Shown: positions 13,981 to 20,393 of the stretch, in pieces
Layout of the letters: each line of letters starts with the position of its first letter
Position numbering within the stretch: the stretch's first letter is position 1
Origin: a virus
Virus record (IMG/VR): IMGVR_UViG_3300021376_000451
Coordinates: 1 to 20,393 of that record
Length of the DNA: 20,393 nt
Reading direction: 5' to 3' (one strand)
Made by a program: the position numbers and the translations under genes
The notes under the pieces: model-generated
What the model was told of the DNA's origin: nothing
Databases searched by the model: none
The model's input: the letters and a program-made list of their open reading frames with translations, nothing else

Positions 13981-14726
13981 TTTCTCTCGATATCCTCTTC
14001 AATGCATTTATCACCAAACTGTACTTCAATTATATGACATGGAACATCTGAATTATTTTCTACCTGGTGCCAGATACCTTTTCCTATCACGTAAGTTTCA
14101 TTTTCAAGTTTATTGACTTTATTAATAATACCTTCAAGTTCAGTAACAATATTACATTGTCCTTTCGCTATGTACCAATGCTCCAATCTATGAAAATGTC
14201 GTTGCATAGATAATTTTTTACCTGGTTGTATTATAAGTTCTTTAACTTTAAACCCTTTTTGCTCATCAAGTACACGCCAATATCCCCAGGGTCTTTCTGT
14301 CCGATTGGTTCGCCAATTATCTAATATCCAACTACTGGAATTAGACTTATAGTCTCCGCCCACTCCAAATACAAATTCAACATCATTTAAAACCATTTCG
14401 GGTATGTTATCTTTTGTACGATCCCCACCATTGGCAAAAATAAGGGTATGTTTATATGGATACATTGCTTTGACTTTAGCAATAGCATCTATAGCAGATC
14501 CGTCATTGTCATTAAATGTAATAACCTGATCTACCATTTTTAGATTATTAATTATGTTTACTCGTTCCCAATTAGGTAAAAATGGCCGACCTTTTTTACG
14601 AGTCAGCCATGCGTCGCTGTTTACTCCAACGATTAATTTATTACCTAATTTACGAGCAGCTTCAAAGTAAGCTATATGTCCAGAATGTAACGGATCAAAT
14701 CCTCCGGTAGTTAGAACTAATTTCAT
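13977..14726 (-). CDS. Nucleotidylyltransferase-cupin fusion for sugar activation
   Basis: Two domains occupy 249 residues. Residues 1-138 form a cytidylyltransferase-like domain close to the adenylyltransferase part of HldE/RfaE: TTGGFDPLHSGHIAYFEAAR (6-25) with the HxGH motif at 14-17, GVNSDAWLTRKKGRPF and a terminal SNSSSW near the ISSTxxR position. Residues 145-245 match the C-terminal cupin of ManC-type GDP-mannose pyrophosphorylase/mannose-6-phosphate isomerase: RPWGYWRVLDEQKGFKVKEL (145-164), then LSMQRHFHRLEHW (172-184) with His 177, His 179 and Glu 182 as metal ligands, and GKGIWHQVEN. The fusion could couple isomerisation and nucleotide activation of a phosphosugar, feeding the glycosyltransferases downstream. 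The substrate is not readable. The fusion looks genuine because the frame is continuous and both domains are complete. Confidence 0.85.
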   Translation of the reverse strand: MKLVLTTGGFDPLHSGHIAYFEAARKLGNKLIVGVNSDAWLTRKKGRPFLPNWERVNIINNLKMVDQVITFNDNDGSAIDAIAKVKAMYPYKHTLIFANGGDRTKDNIPEMVLNDVEFVFGVGGDYKSNSSSWILDNWRTNRTERPWGYWRVLDEQKGFKVKELIIQPGKKLSMQRHFHRLEHWYIAKGQCNIVTELEGIINKVNKLENETYVIGKGIWHQVENNSDVPCHIIEVQFGDKCIEEDIERK

Positions 14727-14734
14727 GTCTGTAT

Positions 14735-15190
14735 TTACAAAGTCGCATCTTCCATCCCTGCAACTCTGAGTTTCACTATGTTAGTAATCATCCATTGTTT
14801 TTGATCAAGTGCTTTTGTTACTCCTAACCATTTATTTCTAATTAACGCGAATTCATTAATAATTTTTTCAAAATCAATAACATCATCTTCACCGTCAGTA
14901 AACTTTTCACAGTCTCTACTACTGAGTGCTCTCTGATAATTTTCTAAATATTTACGAAAGTGTCTACTTTTTAGTCTACGTAGTTCTATGTTTAAATATT
15001 CAAGTATTGCTTCAATTTCCTGTAATTGTCCAAACCTGTGTTCAACAACTCCTGGCATATTAGCAGCAGCCTTTTCTATATTACCTGATATTCTACTGTC
15101 TTTTTTTGCCGCCTGTAATTCGATTTCGTAGAATTCCACAGCGTCTGGAATATTACCAATATCTTTAGTAATTTTTGAATACCAATTCAT
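14735..15190 (-). CDS. uvsY: UvsY-type recombination mediator
   Basis: The 151-residue helical protein matches the UvsY type of marine T4-like phages. It begins MNWYSKITKDIGNIPDAVEF, has VEHRFGQLQEIEAILEYL in the middle, then YLENYQRALSSRDCEKFTDG, and ends with VKLRVAGMEDATL. T4 UvsY is 137 residues and loads UvsX onto gp32-covered single-stranded DNA as a hexamer. The assignment rests on recalled sequence pattern, on size and on position two genes after uvsX. The start couples to the acidic gene by ATGA at 15190-15187. Eight bases separate it from the nucleotidylyltransferase fusion, so recombination and glycan genes may share a transcript. Confidence 0.75.
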   Translation of the reverse strand: MNWYSKITKDIGNIPDAVEFYEIELQAAKKDSRISGNIEKAAANMPGVVEHRFGQLQEIEAILEYLNIELRRLKSRHFRKYLENYQRALSSRDCEKFTDGEDDVIDFEKIINEFALIRNKWLGVTKALDQKQWMITNIVKLRVAGMEDATL

Positions 15191-15435
15191 TCTTCATCAT
15201 CATAATCATAGTTATCGTCGTCGTAGTCTTCTTCGTCATCATCCTCCTGATCCAGGTAATATTCAATAGCATTGTCAAGGTCATCATCTACACCTGTAGC
15301 TGATTCCATTACTTTATCTGGTATACCATGATCTGCAAGCAAATCTATATAGCGTTCTGCTACAGATTCAAGGTTCTTTTTGTCTACATATTCTTTAAAC
15401 AACATCCAAATATCAGCAATTTGATTTTCATTCAT
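15187..15435 (-). CDS. Small acidic protein between UvsX and UvsY
   Basis: The 82-residue protein has a helical N-terminus (MNENQIADIWMLFKEYVDKK; VAERYIDLLADHGI) and a C-terminal 22-residue tail made almost only of Asp, Glu and Tyr. The repetitive GAT/GAA codons of the tail make the plus-strand CAT/TC pattern at 15190-15245. It overlaps uvsX by eight bases and uvsY by four, so it is co-produced with both. Acidic tails of this kind in T4 gp32 and related proteins contact partner proteins or mimic DNA; a role tuning UvsX/UvsY assembly is inference. I know of no named family beyond conserved marine-phage hypotheticals. Confidence 0.75.
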   Translation of the reverse strand: MNENQIADIWMLFKEYVDKKNLESVAERYIDLLADHGIPDKVMESATGVDDDLDNAIEYYLDQEDDDEEDYDDDNYDYDDEE

Positions 15436-16486
15436 TTATTATAGGCTCCTCGATAAATTCTGTAATATTTTTTTTATGATTATGGAAGTCTTCCATAATC
15501 ATAAGTAATTTATCATCTTTCCACTCTTTTCTGTAGTTTAGATGTTCATTACCAGAACTATCAACGAATTTTAACCTATTTCCTTGTTGTACTAATAATC
15601 CTTGTTTTTCAAATAAATCAACTAGACCGCTGTTTATATTCATACCGGTTTTGTACGGTATTTCAACTTCCATACTTTCAAAAGGTTTTGCATAACGTGT
15701 TTTCATTACCTTGCAAGCCGCACGGATTCCATGCACTTGACTGGTCTTATTGCCATCTTCATCTACTTTTAGTTTTAACTTACGCATAGCAACCACAATC
15801 GCACTGGCATATATAAATCCTTGCCCTCCACTAATTTTATCGTCTGGATCAAACATATCTTGACTAGCATAGGTATGGTTAGTAGCAACTAATCCTACGT
15901 TATGACTTCCAAACATATTAACACAATTTCGAACTAATGCAGTCAAAGCTTTAGGCTTACGACCCATATCACCTTTAAGATCGCCTGCTTCAAATTGATT
16001 GACATCAGTTGGTGTCAATAACATTCCTAAACTATCTATAACAAATAATACCTTAGGTTTATCAGTTTCATTTAATGCTCTGTACTCTTTCATAAACTCG
16101 TTAATGGTTTTGGCTACATCATCGATCATAGCCATATTAAGTTTTAGAAGTTTGTTTTCATCTGTGTTGACACCAAGAGCGTTTAACCAAGCTTTATCTA
16201 ATGCGTTTTCACTGTCAATTAATACTACATAGATACCTTGTTCTTGTGCATGTTTGATGATATTCCCCGAACAAATATAACTTTTGCCAGCACCACTTTC
16301 TCCAGCAAAAACTGTAACTTTGCCTAAAGGAATACCTTTATTAAAATCACCACTTATCAAGTAATTTAATGCATAATTGCCTGTGCTTATCCAATCAGTA
16401 GGATCATTAAACCCGACTCCAAGTCCATCAATGCTCTTTGTTAATGTTTTTCTAAATTTACTTAAATCGAATGGTTTTGTTGTCAT
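15428..16486 (-). CDS. uvsX: UvsX RecA-like recombinase
   Basis: Strand-exchange ATPase of T4-like phages. It forms filaments on single-stranded DNA, drives homologous pairing and primes recombination-dependent replication. The 352-residue protein (T4 UvsX 391) has the RecA core: GESGAGKS (62-69) as Walker A, VVLIDSENALDKAW (87-100), VLFVIDSLGML (146-156) as Walker B, ISGGQGFIYASAIVVAMRKL as the L2/base region, and a C-terminal DNA-binding segment. All catalytic residues are present. A good Shine-Dalgarno (16493-16497) precedes the ATG, and a strong hairpin (16504-16527) separates it from gene 32. The next two genes, acidic protein and uvsY, overlap it. Confidence 0.97.
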   Translation of the reverse strand: MTTKPFDLSKFRKTLTKSIDGLGVGFNDPTDWISTGNYALNYLISGDFNKGIPLGKVTVFAGESGAGKSYICSGNIIKHAQEQGIYVVLIDSENALDKAWLNALGVNTDENKLLKLNMAMIDDVAKTINEFMKEYRALNETDKPKVLFVIDSLGMLLTPTDVNQFEAGDLKGDMGRKPKALTALVRNCVNMFGSHNVGLVATNHTYASQDMFDPDDKISGGQGFIYASAIVVAMRKLKLKVDEDGNKTSQVHGIRAACKVMKTRYAKPFESMEVEIPYKTGMNINSGLVDLFEKQGLLVQQGNRLKFVDSSGNEHLNYRKEWKDDKLLMIMEDFHNHKKNITEFIEEPIINE

Positions 16487-16492
16487 AAATTA

Positions 16493-16497
16493 TCTCC
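16493..16497 (-). promoter_or_regulatory. Ribosome binding site of uvsX
   Basis: GGAGA on the minus strand, six bases ahead of the ATG at 16486. It is one of the few clear Shine-Dalgarno sites in the window and fixes the uvsX start. It lies six bases after the hairpin stem at 16504-16527, so the hairpin could affect ribosome access. Confidence 0.75.
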
Positions 16498-16503
16498 GTG
16501 AAG

Positions 16504-16527
16504 AAGGCTCGGACTGATCCGAGCCTT
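16504..16527 (-). terminator. Strong hairpin between gene 32 and uvsX, no U-tract
   Basis: A perfect 10-base-pair stem (AAGGCTCGGA / TCCGAGCCTT) closes a 4-base loop. It is G+C-rich and starts four bases after the gene 32 stop codon. On the minus strand the 3' side continues CTTCACGG rather than with a run of T, so it is not a textbook intrinsic terminator. It could be a partial terminator, an RNA-stability element for the gene 32 message or a processing site; T4 gene 32 mRNA is known for unusual stability and processing. Confidence 0.7.
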
Positions 16528-16531
16528 GATA

Positions 16532-17509
16532 TTATTGCTGTTTGCGATTGCGGATCATAGCAAGAATATCTTCAGCCTTGCTACCACTTGAGCTTACTGT
16601 TTTTACAGTTTCTACTTTAGTCTCAGGAACTACTTTTTGTTGAACTGTTTCATCATCATACTCTTCTGAAGTAAAGGCTACCTTAGATGTACGAGCAGTA
16701 GGATCACCTGTTGCTGCACTCATACCTGCTGGCTTAAAATATTGACTCCAACGTTCCATGTCAAAAGGTTCCGAATCTACACTAGCTTCGAACATTTCCT
16801 TTATTACTTTAAGTTCTACTTCTCCAGGTTTTTTAGGTAGATAATCTTTTAGATTAAAAAGACCGTGAGTAGAAATAGCTTCAGTTTCTATTACAGATAA
16901 CGGACGACTACGACGGCTCCATTTACTTGTACTATAGTCTGCATATCCACCTTTACTGGTTTTAATCATTTTAAAGTCGACGCCAGAAACAGTGTCTGTT
17001 GGCAGATCATCCATTTCAGGATCCATTAATGCTCCACGTATTAATTGAAAAATTTGAGGACCTATAATTAGTCTACGAATAGGGTTTTCTGGCTTTGATT
17101 CTTCTTTTAAACCATCCTCTACTACAAAACCTTGGAAGATATAACTACGTTTTTTCCAATATTTACGACCCATATCCTCTAGACTAGGATCTTTAAACCA
17201 ACCACGAACTTCACTTAAGATCGGGCAAGTTTCACCATACATTTCCATACAGGGAATGTTAACTACAACTGGTTTAGTATCAGTTGATCCTGTTACTCCA
17301 GAGAACGGCAATTTAATCATTGCACGTTCTACCCAAAAGAATGTATTATTTGTATCTCCGTCAGGCAGAAAACGGACTGTTGATTCGCTGCCTTCTTTTA
17401 AATTCCAAAAGGGATAAATTGAATTATCACCACTTGCTCTATTACCGTCGCTGTTTAAGCGGGATTCTTGTTCTTTTAATTTTGCACGAATTTCTGCTAA
17501 AGATGCCAT
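16532..17509 (-). CDS. 32: gp32 single-stranded DNA-binding protein
   Basis: The phage single-stranded DNA-binding protein that coats replication and recombination intermediates and organises the T4-type replisome. The 325-residue product (T4 gp32 301) has a helical N-terminus (MASLAEIRAKLKEQESRL) for cooperative binding, then the OB-fold region from YPFWNLKEGSESTVRFLPD (32-50). Where T4 gp32 has its zinc ligands (one His and three Cys), only C87 and C95 are found here (NIPCMEMYGETCPI), so the metal site is probably lost or different. The C-terminus has a short acidic stretch (SEEYDDE) but ends KAEDILAMIRNRKQQ, basic, unlike T4's acidic tail. A strong ribosome site and a terminator upstream mark it as its own transcription unit. 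Confidence 0.93.
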   Translation of the reverse strand: MASLAEIRAKLKEQESRLNSDGNRASGDNSIYPFWNLKEGSESTVRFLPDGDTNNTFFWVERAMIKLPFSGVTGSTDTKPVVVNIPCMEMYGETCPILSEVRGWFKDPSLEDMGRKYWKKRSYIFQGFVVEDGLKEESKPENPIRRLIIGPQIFQLIRGALMDPEMDDLPTDTVSGVDFKMIKTSKGGYADYSTSKWSRRSRPLSVIETEAISTHGLFNLKDYLPKKPGEVELKVIKEMFEASVDSEPFDMERWSQYFKPAGMSAATGDPTARTSKVAFTSEEYDDETVQQKVVPETKVETVKTVSSSGSKAEDILAMIRNRKQQ

Positions 17510-17515
17510 AATTTT

Positions 17516-17521
17516 TCTCCT
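17516..17521 (-). promoter_or_regulatory. Ribosome binding site of gene 32
   Basis: AGGAGA on the minus strand, six bases before the ATG at 17509. It is the strongest Shine-Dalgarno in the window, as expected for a protein needed in high amounts. In T4, gp32 represses its own translation by binding an unstructured leader; the A/T-rich leader here would allow that, but no pseudoknot was identified. Confidence 0.75.
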
Positions 17522-17571
17522 ATTGTTAGCCTCTATATTTGCCTATGATGCCTAAGAAATAATCTTAAACA

Positions 17572-17603
17572 AAAAACGCATACAGGTTATTGTATGCGTT
17601 TTT
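17572..17603. terminator. Intrinsic terminator, usable in both directions
   Basis: The arms AAAAACGCATAC and GTATGCGTTTTT pair perfectly over 12 bases around an 8-base loop. On the minus strand the stem ends in a run of six T, the form of a rho-independent terminator, placed 42 bases after the stop of the 521-residue gene. The plus strand also ends in five T. It separates the terminase-side transcript from gene 32. Confidence 0.85.
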
Positions 17604-17610
17604 ATTTATC
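17603..17610 (-). promoter_or_regulatory. Late-like element GATAAATA ahead of gene 32
   Basis: On the minus strand this is GATAAATA, one mismatch from the T4 late consensus, abutting the terminator stem. It would start transcription inside the hairpin, about 85 bases before gene 32. The same octamer occurs at 19217-19224. No clear sigma-70 or MotA-type promoter was found in this gap, so how gene 32 is transcribed remains open. Confidence 0.25.
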
Positions 17611-17644
17611 ATTGCAACCCTAGTTGACTAATTTATTAGAATAA

Positions 17645-19210
17645 TTATGCCAATCCGGCTAGTTTCCTTAATCTACTAGATTCAAAAACCTGTTCAAGTT
17701 CTGCAATTACTTTTTCCGCTAATGATCCAGCTTGCTCGCCAAATTCTTTCTCAACAGCTATCATTACTCCTTCTTGACCTTTAGGAAATTGTCCTGTATT
17801 TTCATCATACATAGATTTTACAAATTCTATAATTTCTTTTGTATCTCTTGATTCTAAGAAAAATTCATCCGGATCTAAATCCAACATTGCAGCCGCTTCG
17901 CCTAGTGTTAAATCATTACCTGCAATATTAATAATAGTTTCTTTTTTTGCTCCTGCTTTTTTAGCTTTTTCCATCGCCGCTTTAGCAAGATGTTTTGCCC
18001 TACTGTGTCCGTCATGATCAGAGTTATCACCTGCTGGTTTTTTATTTTTAGGTGGATCTGGATCGAATGGTGGGTCATCATCTTGTTTGTCTGACTCAGT
18101 CATAGCAAGATTATTCATAAATGTTTCAAAATCTGACAATTCTTGTACTTCTGATTCAAATTCCAACATTGGATCTTGGGTAGAATTTCCATTTAAAATG
18201 TCATCAGGAGTCAATTCTTTAACATATTCTGTATTTTCGTCTATTAATTTATAGATAAATGGAAACACATTTTTTAGTTCTTCATTAAATGTTTTTATTG
18301 TTAATCTGTCTATCCAATCATTTACAATATCTTCGGGTATTTCGACTTTGGCAACCGCCGTAAAACTTTCCGCAAATTCCTGATAGTAATTTTTATTTTG
18401 AAGACTATGAATTTCTTTTTTAACAGTTTCAATTCTTTCTAAAACTTTGTTCTGTATATCTAGCATAGATTCGCTTACCATATCATTACGATCAACGTAT
18501 CCTTTAAACATTCTAAGTTTTGACAGTTCTTCACTCAATTGAATAATATGTTGTCCAATAGGATCATAACTAGTTCCGCCATGAGCTACGTGAACAGCTA
18601 ATGCTCTTGCACCATTGAGGTGTTTATAAGGATATCTAAATCTTTCTCCTTCGGAACTTTCAACAAAAATACTTTCAATATGCATTGCTCTGCCAGATGG
18701 TAAGTCATAATTTACAGGCTTACTATGCTTTACTATTAATTTGGCTTCCCCCATTTCTTGAAAACTTGTTCTTGAAGTGCCCCATAATTTTTTACTTTCG
18801 CTCATTGCGCCATCTCCACGGTTTTTAACCAAATATAATTTTTGTCTTCTGTCAAGATTAGATTTGGTTATGTCTCTAATACTATACTGCAAAAAATGTT
18901 GATTTGCAAAATCACTTAAACTTTCTAAGAAACGAAACCATTGTTTTTTTACAAAGTTAGGTTGATTTTGAATTATGTCTTGGCTATACATAACAATTAA
19001 CCCATCGCTAGCACCTTTTGGATTATCATCTATACTAATATTAATATTACCTAAACTTAAATTATTTTTAACATAGTCAAATTCAAAAAATCTTGCATCC
19101 TTTTCACGATCTGTTGGGTTTTCGTTTTTATCTCGCAATTTTATACTTGGAAATTGTGTTCTTAATTTTCCAAATAGTTCTACAGCCACATTTTCGAGAT
19201 TTTTTTCCAT
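17645..19210 (-). CDS. Unknown 521-residue protein between terminase and gene 32
   Basis: No family is recognised with confidence. The N-terminal 250 residues are mixed alpha/beta (FFEFDYVKNNLSLGNINISI; MHIESIFVESSEGERFRYPY). A coiled-coil-like stretch follows near 260-285 (VLERIETVKKEIHSLQNK). Next is a long acidic helical region, then a Pro/Asp/Lys linker near 385-410 (DDDPPFDPDPPKNKKP), an Ala/Lys-rich helix (HLAKAAMEKAKKAGAKK) and a compact C-terminal domain ending SRLRKLAGLA. The linker implies two folded parts joined flexibly. Similar proteins are frequent hypotheticals in marine phage genomes, from memory. It lies just after gp17 and ends before the terminator, so co-transcription with packaging genes is likely; a core, scaffold or DNA-handling role is open. 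Confidence 0.8.
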   Translation of the reverse strand: MEKNLENVAVELFGKLRTQFPSIKLRDKNENPTDREKDARFFEFDYVKNNLSLGNINISIDDNPKGASDGLIVMYSQDIIQNQPNFVKKQWFRFLESLSDFANQHFLQYSIRDITKSNLDRRQKLYLVKNRGDGAMSESKKLWGTSRTSFQEMGEAKLIVKHSKPVNYDLPSGRAMHIESIFVESSEGERFRYPYKHLNGARALAVHVAHGGTSYDPIGQHIIQLSEELSKLRMFKGYVDRNDMVSESMLDIQNKVLERIETVKKEIHSLQNKNYYQEFAESFTAVAKVEIPEDIVNDWIDRLTIKTFNEELKNVFPFIYKLIDENTEYVKELTPDDILNGNSTQDPMLEFESEVQELSDFETFMNNLAMTESDKQDDDPPFDPDPPKNKKPAGDNSDHDGHSRAKHLAKAAMEKAKKAGAKKETIINIAGNDLTLGEAAAMLDLDPDEFFLESRDTKEIIEFVKSMYDENTGQFPKGQEGVMIAVEKEFGEQAGSLAEKVIAELEQVFESSRLRKLAGLA

Positions 19211-19216
19211 ATGCTA

Positions 19217-19224
19217 TATTTATC
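19217..19224 (-). promoter_or_regulatory. Late-like element GATAAATA at the 521-residue gene
   Basis: GATAAATA on the minus strand overlaps the TGA stop of gp17 and lies six bases before the ATG at 19210. If used like a T4 late promoter, transcription would begin at or next to the start codon, giving a leaderless message. One mismatch from consensus; weak alone. Confidence 0.3.
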
Positions 19225-20393
19225 AAAGGGTCGATGAAATGAATATTGGCATGGGTGGTTGAAAATCCTCTTGATCATATGCTTCATTAGTGCTGTAAGC
19301 ATCAAAAATTCTGCTATCCCAGTCTGCCAATACTTGACTCATTCTTACTATAAGTAAGCATGCAGATACTAGATCATCTTCGTCTTCCATTTTTCCTTTA
19401 AAAGTAATACCGCTTGCTATAAAAGATTTAAGTTCTGAAATCAGAGGTTTACTAGAAATAGTCATTTTATTAGATTCAATTAAGAATTTTAACCTAGCGC
19501 AGGCACCTATCTTGTTTTTATGCGTAGTGTTAAATCCTTTTCTAAATTTCCTAACGTGCCCTTTTCTTATGGGTTCACTTATAAACAGACCCGGAAAGCT
19601 TTCTTCACCTAGATCTTTAATGCAAATTAATCCCGCCTCTCCAATATTGTTATTTTCTATACTCCAAAATATATTATTTGCATTATCTTCTCCTATACAC
19701 TCTAAAATATATCTTAAAATATCTCTAAGTATTTTAATTTGTTGGCTGATAGGCGTAAGATTATGTTGCCATTCTCCTACTTGTGTAAAACTAGGTAATT
19801 CAAAAATTTCAATTGCAGCATTATTTCCTCCTGTACCAAGACTAGGATCTAATGCTATTGAATATAGACAATCTTTGTTAGGCTCTTTGTACCACCTAAT
19901 TTGCCCTACGTTATATAAAGGATTTTTACCCTCCATGTTTGCTAAATGAATACTGTGTATAAGAGTCTCGTCATAAATTAAAAATTCACATTTGTATTCT
20001 CTACGAAAACGTTCTTCTCCTATACGAGTTCTTTCCTGAGTTGCCCAATTTTCATCTCTCTCAGGGTGTTCATCCCATTGGCATGTAAACGGAAAAAATC
20101 CATTCATCCCAACTTCACGTTCATTACCATATTCATCGAATTTCTTATTTGCTTCTTTCCATATGTTAGCAAATGTATCTTCATCACTATTTGGTGTGCT
20201 GGTTATTATACATTTTCCTCCCGTAGCTAATGTAGGGCTTATAGAAGTCCAAAATTCAGCAGCAATGTTTGGAGGTACAAAAGCAAACTCGTCACAATAT
20301 AGTAAAGAAATACTCATGCCACGTCCAGTATTTTCAGTTGTTGTAGTACTTACAATACGACTTCCGTTATCAAATTCTATACTACCTTTGTTA
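19223..20393 (-). CDS. 17: gp17 large terminase, N-terminal part outside window
   Basis: Packaging motor ATPase and headful nuclease of T4-like phages. The frame is open to the right edge: before the internal Met at 20317 it reads NKGSIEFDNGSRI, matching the T4 gp17 segment ahead of Walker B. The gene therefore starts beyond the window and the Met is not the true start. At least 389 of about 600 residues are present. LLYCDEFAFV is Walker B with the catalytic acid, and CIITSTPNSDEDTF is the coupling motif. The RNase H-like nuclease begins with YSIALDPSLGTGGNNAAIEIF (first catalytic Asp), continues with WSIENNNIGEAGL and ends with a DEDDLVSACLL acidic site. All visible motifs are intact. Confidence 0.95.
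   Translation of the reverse strand, partial: NKGSIEFDNGSRIVSTTTTENTGRGMSISLLYCDEFAFVPPNIAAEFWTSISPTLATGGKCIITSTPNSDEDTFANIWKEANKKFDEYGNEREVGMNGFFPFTCQWDEHPERDENWATQERTRIGEERFRREYKCEFLIYDETLIHSIHLANMEGKNPLYNVGQIRWYKEPNKDCLYSIALDPSLGTGGNNAAIEIFELPSFTQVGEWQHNLTPISQQIKILRDILRYILECIGEDNANNIFWSIENNNIGEAGLICIKDLGEESFPGLFISEPIRKGHVRKFRKGFNTTHKNKIGACARLKFLIESNKMTISSKPLISELKSFIASGITFKGKMEDEDDLVSACLLIVRMSQVLADWDSRIFDAYSTNEAYDQEDFQPPMPIFISSTL

Noticed and set aside
15190-15245. CAT/TC-rich repeat-like stretch, considered as a simple repeat or array
   Set aside because: It is explained by the GAT/GAA codons of the acidic tail; no spacers or exact repeat unit.
19512-19949. 145-residue plus-strand frame
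   Set aside because: It is antisense to the conserved nuclease domain of gp17 and its translation resembles no protein pattern.
20317-20317. ATG at 20317 as the true start of the terminase gene
   Set aside because: The frame continues upstream to the window edge with residues matching gp17 ahead of Walker B, so this is an internal Met.
1-20393. tRNA genes, CRISPR arrays, insertion sequences, attachment sites
   Set aside because: I looked for cloverleaf-like, repeat-spacer, transposase and direct-repeat signs and saw none; the gaps are too short for most of them.

Overview
This window looks like part of the genome of a T4-like marine myophage. It is A+T-rich (roughly 30% G+C by eye) and densely packed, with most genes on the minus strand and joined by ATGA or short overlaps. 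The replication/recombination and packaging genes are recognisably T4-type: UvsW helicase, UvsY mediator, UvsX recombinase, gp32 single-stranded DNA-binding protein and gp17 large terminase. Low G+C, short intergenic spaces and T4 core genes mixed with many carbohydrate genes fit phages of SAR11 (Pelagibacter) or picocyanobacteria. The host cannot be fixed from this sequence.

Layout. Positions 1-1051 hold two divergent genes that look late-expressed: a partial probable virion protein (minus) and an unknown gene (plus). Positions 1061-3296 are a tight minus-strand set of five small genes. The last of these is a 192-residue protein that keeps the active-site motifs of a C-family (DnaE) DNA polymerase in a tiny frame. 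Positions 3298-5583 are a first carbohydrate block: GT25-like and GT2-like glycosyltransferases, a methyltransferase and a cupin. Positions 5593-8767 hold an unknown gene, uvsW and another unknown gene, with two clear sigma-70-type promoters. Positions 8798-14726 are a second, larger carbohydrate block: four related GT-B/capsule-synthesis-like proteins, two GT-A-type transferases (one on the plus strand) and a nucleotidylyltransferase-cupin fusion. Positions 14735-17509 are the recombination core: uvsY, a small very acidic protein, uvsX and gene 32. Positions 17645-20393 hold a 521-residue unknown protein and the C-terminal part of gp17, cut by the window edge.

How it fits together. gp32, UvsX, UvsY and UvsW are the known T4 set for recombination-dependent replication, and gp17 packages the product. 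The carbohydrate genes could remodel host surface glycans or glycosylate phage components; no acceptor can be read from the sequence. Regulation appears mixed: consensus sigma-70 promoters precede the uvsW-region genes, whereas T4-late-like TATAAATA elements sit at the divergent gene pair. A terminator isolates gene 32 from upstream transcription, and a hairpin lies between gene 32 and uvsX. No tRNA, CRISPR array, insertion sequence or attachment site was recognised. Apart from the parts covered by features, no non-coding stretch exceeds about 140 bases.
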